Shown one piece after another: positions 33,391 to 47,544 of a stretch of 64,000 nucleotides of DNA; the stretch's first letter is position 1; each line of letters begins with the position of its first letter. The position numbers and the translations under genes were made by a program. The DNA lies in contig NC_079498.1 in assembly GCF_030052815.1 (NCBI RefSeq), forward strand, positions 70,790,992 to 70,854,991, read 5' to 3'. Source of the stretch: Hevea brasiliensis. Its lineage: Eukaryota > Streptophyta > Magnoliopsida > Malpighiales > Euphorbiaceae. The notes beneath the pieces were generated by a model. That model saw only the letters and a program-made list of their open reading frames with translations. It was not told the origin of the DNA and ran no database searches.

Positions 33391-33403
33391 AGAGGGGAAG
33401 AGT
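33391..33403 (+). other. Tekay-1 PPT
   Basis: AGAGGGGAAGAGT directly before the 3' LTR start. It is preceded by a palindromic block ATCGAGGACGAAAT seen also in Tekay-2. Confidence 0.88.
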
Positions 33404-36400
33404 TGTAACATCCCCATCAGCACGATTCTCAGACGTTCTATTGCTCCAGTGGCCAAATAACAATCCAGGCAAGTCAGGATGTTTGGAACTACACTTCGGT
33501 GATAGTGAACAGACATATAATGATGAAATAAATAATAATAAAATACAAGAAAAATCAAAGAAAAATGAAAGAGAGAAAATATGACTAAGTTAAACGAGCA
33601 AAACCCGTAGCGATGGGTGACCGCACCGGGAAGTTACGGCGAGAATCGTTGACTAACCCTGGACGCGGGGAACCCCGAGAAATATTTTCGAGACATAATT
33701 AAAGGTTTACTGAGGTGTAATTGACATTGAAAATTTCAAAGATAAATTAGAAAGTTAGTATAAACGAAAAATAAAAATTAAAGAAATCGGCGGTACAAGG
33801 AGTAAATCGGTGTTACCGAAAAAGTCCGAACTTGACCCGAAGAGGGGCATTTTGGTCAATTGACACATAGAGTTGACTTTTGACTTAAATGTCCATGAAA
33901 AATAAGTGGTATTATATTTTAAAAATCCCATGAAAAATAAAATTCAAGATAACATGTAATTTAAGGGAATTGGAGGGCATAATTGCAATTAAAGGAATCA
34001 TGAATTAATGTAATTTTTAATTGTGATTAGTGGGGCATTAGTGGAGTATATAAGGACCACTAGGACAGATTTTTCCACTATTCATCTTCTTCCTCATTAT
34101 TCTTCTTTGCCGAATTGAAATTTCTCCAAACTTCATCCATGGCCACCCCATATACAAGCCTTCATGCACCATTGATCAAGCCATGATTCCATGAAAGTAT
34201 CTTCATTAAACTTGGTCTACACATCATGGGCAGCATGTAGGAAGCAAGAAAGAGGAGTTTTGGTGAAGTTTAATCAAGCCCAAGTTGAGGTTAGTGCTTA
34301 ATCTCCCCATTTTCTTTCATTAGATCTTGTTTTGAGCTTTGGGTGAGTTGATTTGTGAAGAAATTGAGTAAATTAATGTATATTTGGTGAGCCCTTCATT
34401 TCGGCAGCCAAGACATTCATGGGATTTTGATGTGTTTAAATGATGTAGATGAGTTTAAAGATGATGTTTGATATGGGTATATGTATGGGAAGTGATAGGA
34501 CTTGAATTGATTGAAATTGAGAAATTTAAATTATGGTTTGAAACAATTATTGGAGATTTGTGTTGTTGCTCCATTTTGGGCAGCCATGAACCCTTGTTGA
34601 GCTTGAGTTATTTTTACTTCTAATGAATGAAAATGAAGGTTGATTAATTCAAATGAAAGTTGTAGTAAGTTTGTATTTAAGTATGTGCATGTAGTGTTTA
34701 AATTAAGGGTGTGAAATGGAACCTTGATGCCTTGAGCAAACTACCATGTTTGGAAGCCCCTAATAGCATGAATTTGTGTGTGAACATGTGATTATTAATG
34801 GTATATGCTAATGTTAAATTGTGGACAGCAAGTGTAAGTGACATTGAAGTATGAATATGTTGAAGTGTATGTGTAATATTGACATTGAAGTATGTTGAAT
34901 TTTGGTGGAAGTGAATGTTGAACTTAATGATGAATTGTGTGCATTGAGCACTTGAAAATTCTGCCCAGAATTTTTGCTAGAATTGTGTACAATAGATGTA
35001 TGGAAGTGTTGTTGATTGAATATTGTAGTAATGAGGAGAAGAAGGAACATTAAATTGGGAGTGTATGAGCTTTGTGCAGGTTGTGTATTGAAGGCAGCAC
35101 CTAAATGAGGCCATAAGTGCCAAACTATGAACCCAATTGGTTTGAGGCCAATATGGGGGGAAACTAGACACCAAATAGGCCAACTTTCATGTAGAAATGT
35201 TGCCAAAATTCTGCCTAGAAGCTGACCTTAAAAAGTGACCAAATCCGGATTAGTGCATTTAAGGCCTGAAAACTGACCATTTGGGCAGCAGTTAGTGTTT
35301 AGGCCATAACTCACTCAAAACAGGTCCAATTGACCTGAAATTTTTACCATGGTTATTTTAGACATAGATCTACAATTCATATGAAGACACCAAAGCCCAG
35401 AAATGGCCAGAACTAATTCAAATAGCTTGCAAAATTTCAGGTACCAAAACTGCCAGAACTAAAATTGACCAAATTTTGCACTAAAGGTGCAATCTGTCCA
35501 ACTTTAGTAAATTGACCATATCTTGGTCTATACAACTCAGAATGACCTGAAATTTTTCACAGAGTGCAATAAGACATAGAGCTACAATTCTTATGAAGAC
35601 ACCGAAACCCAAAAATGGCCAGAACCAAGTCAAATGGCTTGCACAAATTCGGGTACAAAAACTGCCGAACCAAAAGTGACCTAAAATTGACCAAATTTTG
35701 CACTAAAGGTGCAATCTGTCCAGCATTGGTAAATTGACCATATCTTGGTCTACACAACTCAGAATGACCTGAAATTTTGCCCTGCGTGCAATAAGACATA
35801 GACCTACAAGTTTGTATTTTGAACCGAAACCCAAAAACTGAGGGAACTAGGTCGTCCGACTAGGTCAAAATAGTACACCGAAATTCGGTAAATTGCAATA
35901 AAATGCAATACACTTGGAAATGAAATTGGTAACATATCCCAACACTAAAGGGCTATAAAATGTGACATATTGGTAACATTAGAATTGACTCACGTAGAGT
36001 GCATCAAGGGTCAACATTATAGGTTGACTAATGAAATGAATTGAAGGGAATAGTACCAAGAGAAATAGGACTTTAATCTAGACAAATCTAGCACACAAAA
36101 ATTGAGAAATTGACCAAATTTTGCACCAAAGGTGCAATCTGTCCAATTTTAGTAAATTGACCATAACTTGGTCTATATAACTCGGAATGACCTAAAATTT
36201 TGCCCCGCGTGCAATGAGACATAGAGCTACAATTTTGCTTGTTTTGACTAGAAGCTAAAAACCAAGAGAAATAGGACTTTAAGCTAGACCAATCTAGCAC
36301 ACAAAAATTGAGAATTTGACATTTACATACAATGATGCTTGAAGCAATTTGGCAATGAATGCCAACTTTTAAAAAAGGGTAAATTGCACTATATTGGCAG

Positions 36401-37857
36401 CATATTGAAATGCAAATTGTGACATGTTGATACTAGAATCAACTTATCCATGATGTATAAAAAGGTCAATATTTTCATTGACTAGTGAATTGTGTAATGA
36501 CCAGTAAACCCTGAAAATAAAGAAATAAATATTTAATCTTGTAATATGCCCTAGTTTGCCTAGTTGACTAGTTTGGATAGGTTGGCATGCCAATAGGATT
36601 CTGACAGCTGTTCTGTAAATGACTTTACGTCATACTATGTTCTATGGCTTATTATGCCATACTATGATTTTAATAGCCTATAGCTATACAGTTTGTGTTA
36701 TTATACTCAGCTTAATGTCTGATTGATTATATGGCTTTTTAGCCACATTGTTTGCACACCGGGAGATACTTTGTGACCGATGGTGTGACGGCCCGAGGTG
36801 CTAGGTACCCAGTGCTAGTATATCCGTTTATCCAGTCTGGTCAGTGTATAGGCTATATGGGCAGTCATTTAAAACATTATTCAATTCAAGAAGCTAAGTT
36901 AAGTTAAGTATAATGAAATTTCAGTACAATTAAATTAAGTATTGAATGAATGATTAAAAGAAATTAGCAAAAGAAACATAATAAAAATATAAATTGCAGA
37001 ACCGTAGAGACTTGAAATACAATACAGTTAGAATAATTTATATACTGGCTAGTATTACTAAAAAGTTATAAATTAAGCACTTCCAAAGAGGAACAGACTA
37101 GTATATAAGATCGTTGATACTAGAAATACCATACCAAATTAAATTGACTCCTGGATATTCGAAATGATGATTTATTTCTTTCTTTACTTATATATATTAT
37201 TTCTTGTTATATTATTGCACCACTAAGCATAAATGCTTAGCGCGATGGAATTGCTTCCTCGCGCAAGTACTGAAGGTAAAACTAGTAAATTGTCGACTGA
37301 GATTTTTGGAGTCCAGATCTGCAGAAGTGTCAGAAGAGTTCAAGATTGTCACCTCCTCAGCAATGCATGTAGATAGGGCTCATATTTATACATGTTATGT
37401 ATTTTGTTCATTCTAAGTATAATGTAAATTATTTGTACATCCTGTACTTGACAAATTTATGTAATTAGTTGGCAAATTATGCAAAATAATAAAATGTAAG
37501 AATTTTGATATATGAGTTAAGTATCTGATCATGATGATTCTGATTGAGATTGAGTATGAAAAATTTTGAGACTGATTCTGAGTTGTGAATTTGAGTATAT
37601 ATTGAAATTGTTTTTGGCAGGTTCAGAAGAACTGTTAGTCCAAATTACTGCCAGCACTCTGCTGGATTATCATTGAAATTTTTGAATTTTCCAAATTAGT
37701 CAGATTTTGATAAAAGTAAAAAATAGCATAAACCTTAGATAAAGTTTTTGAAGAAGTAAATTTAGAACTATAATGAAATCAGATAAGATCAGGTGCTTTG
37801 GCACGCCGTGTAGCACGTCTTGCTCGGCTACACTGTAGAGGGGTGAGGGGTGTTACA
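33404..37857 (+). repeat. Tekay-1 3' LTR (4454 bp)
   Basis: Near-identical to 26653-31099 throughout, with the same TATA (about 34045), direct repeats, mini-hairpins and twin hairpin (37223). The start differs more (CCATCAGCACGATTCTCAGA) than the rest. Confidence 0.95.
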
Positions 37858-39425
37858 TTTCAGCTCTACAATACTTGAGGATTCTGGAGTCATTCCATTC
37901 GTCTCCTTAACTCCCCACAGGTAAGCATCTAAACTATCATTTTATCGAATCCCCTTATTTATTTTCTCCAGCTTTCTTTTGAAATTTCTTCTATATCCAG
38001 TTGCATTAAAATCTCAAAATAGATTGTCCAGTCAAACAGTTATTTCCTGTGTCTTCGTTTATTTTTCATTTCCTTCAAGAGTAGACGTTCAATTCACAGG
38101 CAGCTTGTAAGTACTCAAAAGAATGTAAGCAGGAATATTTCGATGTGAGAATTTTCAATCAAATAAAAAAAAGACAAAAAGGATAGGTGTAATAATAGGT
38201 CAAATAGTAGGTTAAACAAATAAGTAATGAGGTCGAGCTACGAAACGAGCCCAGGAGATAACATAATGGAGCGGGAACCGAGATAGGATCGGGCCCCGGA
38301 CTAGTAACTAAAAGAGATCAGATATTTCCAACCAAAGAGTTCTAATAAGGCGATCACATAGGAGATCAATGAGAAGTTCAATTTTGTATTCACCCTCTAG
38401 TTATAAGGCTCTGTGGGTTAGGAGAAGCTCTGCACCGGTTTCTTGTGCCCACCTCAGCTAGAATCTTTAGTTCAAAGTCCTTACGATATGCGATCCTAAC
38501 GAATATTTTAAGAGATCGGGGGAGAGTTCTTACCCGATTCTCATTCCAAATTTTAATATGTGGAGATCGGAGGAGAGTTCTTATCCGAGATCCTTCACTT
38601 AAAACTTCAAACCGAGTACTTTAAGAGATCGGGGAGAGTTCTTACCCGATTCTCAGTCAAAATTTTAATAGGCGGAGATCAGAGGAGAGTTCTTATCCGA
38701 AATCTACCACTTAAACTTTAAATCAAAAACTCTAAGAGATCGGGGGAGAGTTCTTACCTGATTCTCAACCAAAATTTTTAATAAAATATGTAGAGATCGG
38801 AGGAGAGTTCTTATCCAAGATCATTTGTTTAAATTTTTAACAAACATACTTTAAGAGATCGGGGGAGAGTTCTTACCCGATTCTCAACCAAATTTTAATA
38901 AAATGTGTAGAGATCGGGGGAGAGTTCTTACCTGATTCTCAACAAAAATTTTAATAAAATATGTAGAGATCGGAGGAGAGTTCTTATCTGAAATCCTTCA
39001 TTTAAAAACTCTAAACGAAATACATTAAGAGATCGGGAGATAGTCCTTACCCGAATTCTCTTAACTAATGCCCAAATTAAGATATCATAATATACAAAGT
39101 AACCCCCAAACAAAGATCCGCTACCTGACGCCTACTCACTAAGGGTCATCTCATGCACTCATGTTCTTGGGCAGCCTTGAATAGTGAAATATCAAACATT
39201 CTTTTTATCCATACAAAGGATTAACATTGTCATCCCAACCCCCCAATTATCAATTTTAATTTTATAAAGAGCATAATATTAAATCTGCTTACCCTCATTA
39301 AGGGACGAGTTGGGGTGCCTAAAACCTTCCCCACCCATATACGAACTCCGAACTTAGAATCTCTGTTTTCGAAGTGGTTTCCTTTTCAAATTTTTATTAC
39401 AAATGGTTTTCTTTAATTTTCCTCA
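37858..39425 (+). repeat. Ogre-2 LTR, inner (R/U5) part
   Basis: Aligns with the inner 1.6 kb of the Ogre-1 LTR. Ends with AGGGACGAGTTGGGGTGCCT, CTTCCCCACCC, AGAATCTCTGTTTT and AAGTGGTTTCC before the PBS. Confidence 0.8.
38500..39065 (+). repeat. Hairpin minisatellite in Ogre-2 LTR R/U5 (about 10 units)
   Basis: Alternating units AGAGATCGGGGGAGAGTTCT-TACCCGATTCTC and AGATCGGAGGAGAGTTCTTA-TCCGAGATC, separated by AT-rich spacers. Unit ends pair (GATCGG with CCGATY). Same motif as 10715-11040 in Ogre-1, but with more units. Confidence 0.88.
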
Positions 39426-39434
39426 AAATTAAAG

Positions 39435-39448
39435 TGGCGACTCCTCAC
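39435..39448 (+). other. Ogre-2 PBS
   Basis: TGGCGACTCCTCAC, identical to the Ogre-1 PBS, 9 nt after the LTR end. About 60 bp of leader follow before foreign sequence. Confidence 0.75.
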
Positions 39449-39504
39449 TTTTCCCACTTCAGTGAGTGTTCGTCCAGGCGACCGTAAAAACCATTGCGAC
39501 ATTC

Positions 39505-39657
39505 AATAAATGACTTAAATGAAACATATTGTGCTTCATAACTATGATAAAATTAAATTAAGGAAGAATAAAAATGATTGAGATAAAATAGGGTGTTCCA
39601 GTACACTGTGTGACATATCTTACTCGGCTATACTGTAGACGGGTAAGGGGTGTCACA
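39505..39657 (+). repeat. Tekay-type LTR, 3' end fragment
   Basis: Matches the last roughly 150 bp of solo LTR B (GGAAGAATAAAAATGA, GATAAAATAG, CTCGGCTAnACTGTAG, GGGTAAGGGGTGTYACA). It is fused on the left to Ogre-2 leader and on the right to a different LTR. Confidence 0.8.
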
Positions 39658-41062
39658 TTGAGTCAAGGCCTAGAGGCGACTCAGATCAGGTCTGTGTATA
39701 ATACTTTTTATATTCACTGCTTTTACTAGAAACTTTATTTGGAGAAATGAGTTATGAATAATTTTTTTTTTTTTTGGCTTTGGGAATTTTATTTGAGAAT
39801 TATTGTGTTGCCTACTTTATAAATGGAAATTTTGAGATAAAATGTGTTTAGTGGTATCAGGGCAAAGTAGGGACGGCGATAAGTAATGCCTATGATTCCT
39901 GGGAACTCTCACGCTTGAATTGTGGCGAAGCGTAACTCTCTACCCAGGAGCTTGCAGGGACGGCGATACGTAATGCCTACAAGTGCTCTGATAAGTACAC
40001 TATATTCCTCCTCTATTTATGGGGTGAGTATGACTATATTCCTTCCTCTTAGACTTGCCAGTCTGAGGTGAGTATGAATGAGTTCTCATTAGCTAGCTAG
40101 CCACCTCCCTCATTGATTTCGATTAGTGGGGTGAGTTTGTCTTGTCGTGGTATACAACACGGCATGTTCGGAAAAGTTTGTGTCATGACCTAAGTTGTGT
40201 TATTGATTGGAAACACTGTGTTATTCAATTGTTTGATCAAATTTGTGTTATATGAGCTTTGAAAATTGTGATTTATTTGAATTGTAATTATCAATAAAAG
40301 TTTTATACACCGCATTTTTAATTGTTATTATGCACCACTGAGTAAATTTTACTCAGCGATAGCTTTTTTATTGCTATCGCAGGTAGACAGACAGACAGAG
40401 CAGCAGAGATAGCTTTTTTATTACTGTCGCAGGTAGACAGACAGACAGAGCAGCAGAGTAGGCTGCTTATGCTACACTTTGAGATTTTGCCGGGTATATT
40501 GAGTATACCACCTTTTTGTAATTTTTGTTGTAATGTATATGCACTGTATGTATATATTGCACTTGATCTTGACCAGTTGTAAACTAAAGTTATAAATTAT
40601 TTTGGCCTGTAAAAATGTTGTACTATAATTTTCTTATCTCAGCTTTGAAATACTTAGTCATTTTGCATTCTATTTTTGAAATAACTGAAAGTGATGTTGA
40701 GTTGAGTTTGACTTATGTTTGAGAAAATTGATTTGTGTTGAGCCATATTGGAGTTTAGGACTGAAACAAATATATTGGAAGTGTTTTTTAAAGGTTTTTG
40801 AAGAACTGTTTTGCGCAAAATACAGATGGCACTCCGTCGAAAATTTTATAAAAGTTGTGGCTATTTCAAACCTAATGTGTGATTTAACTTCGATTAAAAA
40901 GTTTTTACACCTGTCAAAAGTGCTTACCACTTTAAAAAGAAGTAAGAAATTGTTTAAAATCCCTTATAGTGTATTTAATGGGTTACCAGTAGGCGAAGTA
41001 CGGTAATTCATTAGGTGTACTACGGGATCATGTTATATCTTATAGAGATGTAGGTTGTGACA
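39658..41062 (+). repeat. Solo-LTR-A-type LTR, 3' fragment
   Basis: Follows 19322-20630 closely (GAGTCAAGGCCTAGAGGCGA ... TTGTGACA). Twin hairpin: stem 1 CTGAGTAAA/TTTACTCAG (40338-40356) and a perfect stem 2 GCGATAGC/GCTATCGC (40356-40380). A roughly 50-bp piece (AGCTTTTTTATT through GACAGAGCAGCAGAG) is duplicated in tandem at 40361-40460. Confidence 0.88.
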
Positions 41063-42130
41063 CGACTTTTCTTCATTCCAACTTGACCCAAATGGACTTC
41101 TAATGCTTCTAGGACTCTGAAATTAGGGTTTTTACACCAGATATAAATATAACAAGTCAGCAATTAAAGAAAAAAAACAGAATTTACATCCAAGAATAGA
41201 ATTTACATTAAAGGGGAGTCGATTTACATTCAAGGATGCACATCAACTTCAAGGGAGGCAAGGGAGAAACATGATCTGCAAGATTGCTAGAAGGGATTTT
41301 CAACTGAAGTTCCAAAAGTCCAAGGCTACAATTCTCCTTTTGTGTTCTTTCACTCTATTTTCTTCTCATGTCTTCTCTTTATCTTTTTATAAACTTAATT
41401 GTAAAACTCACTATGGGTGAGCAGGTTCTTTATTCTAGGGTTAGGGTGTAGCACTCTCAATTTCATTATGGATCTAGTTTGATTTTATTTAATACATTGG
41501 TTATTTTATTCTTTGATTCAATCGCTTGTGATCTTAATGCATACTATGTGTTGGTACCTACTTAGTATTGATTACAGATATTAAGTGAGGGACTGAACGG
41601 TGAAGGTTAATATTAGAAAATCAGGATTTTGAACCTAGAAAATCTAACCTAGAGATAGGCTAATGACCTTTGTGGAGTTCCAAAATTAATCAAGGATCTT
41701 AAAGGGTATTAATTAATTTAATCACTACGAAAGTAGGGTTTAGGTTACTTAAAATACACCTTAAGTGCCTTGAGAGAGGACTTAAGATAACTTAGGATTA
41801 ATTTCCATCAAAGTAATAATTTCTCAATTATTAAATGAATCAGATTGATTCTATAATTGATTGAAGTATAAACCCCTAGTTCTAGAATGCCTTTGTCCAT
41901 TAGTATTTTATTTTAGTTAATTGTTTAGATTTTATTTCTTTCAATTTAGATATAATTATTATTTCTCTACAATTCGATCGTCTAGATAATTAAAATCACT
42001 ATACTTTGGTACTCAACACAGTCCTCGTGGGAACGATACTTTGCTCATCACTTTATTACTTGTTAGCTATCTGTGCACTTACGGTGGTTGTAAAACCAGC
42101 AAACAAATATCCCACCAAAGTGCCACCTCA
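41063..42130 (+). repeat. Possible Athila-like LTR remnant
   Basis: Single copy, so only a guess. Its end (CTCGTGGGAACGATACTTTG, CTCATCACTTTATTACTTG, then TGTGCACTTAC) resembles the 3' end of LTRs I associate with Athila-type gypsy elements. No genes, and no partner LTR in the window. Confidence 0.35.
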
Positions 42131-45188
<3,058 letters not shown>

Positions 45189-45740
45189 TGTTGAACAACT
45201 GTAAATGTATTTAATGCACCATCGACTGTCAAATTTGAACTAAAACTATAAATAAGGGTTTATTATGAACTGGCTAAAGTCACAACAACCATCTATTAAG
45301 CTTTTATTATGTTTAAACCATTTTTGCACTCTGTCTCTAGAACTTGGGCCAAATCAATTGAGTTATTGTAAGTTATTTTCAGTTGTTATTCTTATTGTTG
45401 TTTTGAGATAGAAAATGAGTGAGGTTGTCAAAAGGGTTGTAAATCATTTATTGAGTGAGTCTTGAGTGCTCTTTTAGCGTAAAAAGATTGTGAGAGAGTT
45501 AAAGTTTGGTCTCAAGGTATATAGGGAGTTTGATCTTCATTGAAAGAATACAGTGGATAACTCTTAAGGATGGCCTCAAGGAGATAACATAGGCTTGGAA
45601 TAACCGAACCTCTATAAAATTCTTATGTTCATCTCTTTCCCTTCCTTTTCACCTTATACTTTAATTTGTTAAAATTTTTCTTAGCCTTTAAAATTTAATT
45701 AGAACCCAATTCACCCGTTTGGGTTGCTAAAGGGACAACA
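45189..45740 (+). repeat. Possible Ty1/copia-type LTR (solo or fragment)
   Basis: TGTTGAACAACTG to AGGGACAACA, about 550 bp. It has a TATA (CTATAAATAAGGG, about 45248-45260) and a U5-like stretch (GGCCTCAAGGAGATAACATA, then CCGAACCTCTATAAAATTC) of a kind common in copia LTRs. No target duplication is clear and no second LTR is present, so the limits are tentative. Confidence 0.45.
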
Positions 45741-46053
45741 AAATAGAAAATAATAAACTATAAAAATAAATTGTACAAAATAAAAAATGAACATTATTTT
45801 ATTGATATATTAATTTATTACAAAGAGACAATAATAATTAGAAAAAAATGAAAATACACATATGGATAAAAATTAATGAACATAAAATGTAAGTAATATT
45901 GTTACAAATTAAGGAAAAAGAATAAATATATACTTTTACAATTTTGAGGAAAAGAAAATGGGCTTGAAATTAAGCTGTTTACATATTCTCTTGGAAGTAG
46001 AGAAATCATAGCTCTCATATTTTCGCTCACCTTAAAAAAAATATCTTCCCATT
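45741..46053. other. AT-rich flank left of the LINE
   Basis: No gene recognised. Ends at the LINE target site. Confidence 0.5.
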
Positions 46054-46066
46054 AATTGTTCGCTTC

Positions 46067-47300
46067 TTATTTAATAAGATTCTAAACTCAAAGAAAATGC
46101 CTGATGAATGGAGGAAGAGTATTTTAGTACCTATTTTTAAAAATAAGGGAGACATACAGAGTTGGTCAAACTATAGGGGAATTAAACTCATGAGCCATAC
46201 TATGAAGTTGTGGGAGAGAGTTGTGGAGCATCGACTACGTCATGATACTTCTATCTCTCTCAATTAATTTGGTTTCATGCCCGATCGTTCAACTATGGAA
46301 GCGATCTTTCTCATTAGAAGCTTGATGGAGAAATATAGAGATGTGAAGAAAGATCTACACATGGTTTTTATTGATTTGGAGAATGCTTATGATAGTGTTC
46401 CAAGAGAGGTCTTATGGAATGTGTTAGAACAAAAGAGGGTATTTATTAGGTACATACAAGTATTGAAAGATATGTATGAAAGAGCAACTACTATTCTGTG
46501 CACAGTGGGAGGGGACACAAGAGATTTCCCGATCTCAATTGAATTACACCAAGGATCAGCTATAAGCCCTTACCTTTTTACATTAGTTTTAGATGAACTG
46601 ACGAAACATATACAAGAGAGTACTCCTTGGTGCATGATGTTTGCAGATGATATTGTTCAAATAGATGAGACACGAAAAGGAGTCAATAGAAAGCTAAAAC
46701 TTTGGAGAAGCACTCTAGAGTCAAAGGGTTTTAAGTTAAGTCAAACGAAGACAGAATACATGCATTGCAAGTTCAGTGAAGGCCAAATTGGTGATAGGAA
46801 AGGAGTTAGTTTGAATGGAGTGGTACTGTCCCAAAGTAATCACTTTAAATATCTAGGCTCAGTCCTTTAAGTAGATGGGGGATGTGAAGAGGATGTTAGT
46901 CATAGGATTAAAGCCGGATGGTTGAAGTGGAGACGTGCCACGGGAGTTTTATGTGATCTTAAGATTCCCAATAAATTGAAAGGAAAATTTTACCGTACAG
47001 CCATACGACCGGCAATGTTATATGGTAGTGAGTATTGGGCATTGAAAGAGTCGTATGCATCTAAGATAAGAGTTACAGAGATGAGAATGTTAAAGTAGAT
47101 GAGTGGTCATACTAGACTAGATAAAGTCCATAATGAGAGTATTAGAGAAAAGGTAGGAGTGTTGCCAATTGAAGATAAGTTGAGAGAAGAGAGATTGAGG
47201 TGGTTTGGTCATGTGAAGCGTAGATATACAGAAGCTCCAGTTAGACAAGTAGAGCACATTAGGCTAGAGGATAGAAAGAAAAAAGGGGTAGACCTAAATT
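46067..47300 (+). pseudogene. RTE-type LINE reverse transcriptase, broken
   Basis: Starts mid-protein (KMPDEWRKSILVPIFKNKGD, NYRGIKLMSH); an in-frame stop lies at about 46265. The main open part (46277-46870) has PDRSTMEAIFLIRSLMEKYR, DLHMVFIDLENAYDSVPREV, LHQGSAISPYLFTLVLDEL, the active site FADDIV and LESKGFKLSQTKTEYM, ending KYLGSVL. It continues after a stop ([27 protein letters not shown]) and after a further TAG at 47096 (LREERLRWFGHVKR). It would copy its RNA at a nicked target; dead here. The endonuclease is missing. Confidence 0.93.
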
Positions 47301-47449
47301 GACTTGGAGGAGAGTAGTACAACATGACCTAAAAGCATTACATATTTCTGAGGAGATTTAACCCAAAATCATTCAGAGTGGAGAAAGCGAATCCATATAG
47401 CCAACCCCAAATTTTTGGGAGAAAGGCTTAGTTAAGTTGAGTTGAGTTG
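46067..47449 (+). mobile_element. RTE-type LINE, 5'-truncated (1383 bp)
   Basis: Flanked by a perfect 13-bp target duplication AATTGTTCGCTTC (46054-46066 and 47450-47462). It begins inside the reverse transcriptase frame and ends with a short (TTGAG)n tail rather than poly(A), as plant RTE elements do. The typical 3' text AGCCAACCCCAAATTTTTGG is present. 5' truncation plus a simple-repeat tail fits target-primed insertion. Confidence 0.93.
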
Positions 47450-47544
47450 AATTGTTCGCTTCCACATGTGCCAGTGCTTTGACTTGTGAAGTCCTCATTA
47501 GTGGTAATTATTACATTTTCTTGTTAATGACTATAAGCTTTTGT

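Larger units (their letters stand above)
31800..33460 (+). pseudogene. Tekay-1 pol remnant: integrase and chromodomain
   Basis: Begins with the end of RNase H/linker (ILAELQVKPN). Integrase follows: zinc-binding part EAHNSVYAMHPGSTKMYHDL, KLRYWWPGMKK, RCLTCQQVK; first Asp TMDFVSGLP; second Asp [10 protein letters not shown]; Glu [12 protein letters not shown]. An 89-nt intron (32541-32629) interrupts. The C-terminal part has VLEDMLRSCVIEFEGSWDRY, LAEFAYNN, the GPY motif SPRFIGPYEVIERVG, FHVLMLRRYRSDPSHV and a chromodomain EEPIKILAREVKEFRNKTIP, LVKILWRHHNMEEATWESEE. Two in-frame TAG stops (31854, 32263) kill it. The frame runs through the PPT 57 nt into the 3' LTR. Integrase with chromodomain would direct insertion to heterochromatin (family knowledge). 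Confidence 0.93.
26653..37857 (+). mobile_element. Tekay-1: Ty3/gypsy chromovirus (Tekay/Del type), internally deleted
   Basis: Complete by its ends: 5' LTR 26653-31099, PBS 31105, internal 31100-33403, PPT 33391-33403, 3' LTR 33404-37857, flanked by TTCCA (26648-26652) and TTTCA (37858-37862), a 5-bp duplication with one change. The LTRs differ in length by only 7 bp. Six differences in about 190 compared bases suggest a few percent divergence. The internal part is only 2.3 kb: gag is reduced to a 23-codon start, protease, RT and RNase H are gone, and integrase with chromodomain remains. Inserted into the Ogre-2 LTR. Confidence 0.93.
15203..39425 (+). mobile_element. Ogre-2 LTR (about 5.7 kb net), split by nested insertions
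   Basis: Plus-strand LTR of an older Ogre relative, rebuilt from 15203-16979, 20636-22408, 26042-26652 and 37858-39425. Evidence: the antisense gene, sense TATA, R/U5 hairpin repeats and PBS occur in the same order as in the Ogre-1 LTR, and each gap is an insertion with its own 5-bp duplication (ATACT; CAAAA; TTCCA/TTTCA). The outer roughly 430 bp are missing at 15203, where Ogre-1 abuts, which suggests Ogre-1 landed in this LTR and the missing part lies left of the window. Only PBS and about 60 bp of leader remain after the LTR. Confidence 0.75.
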
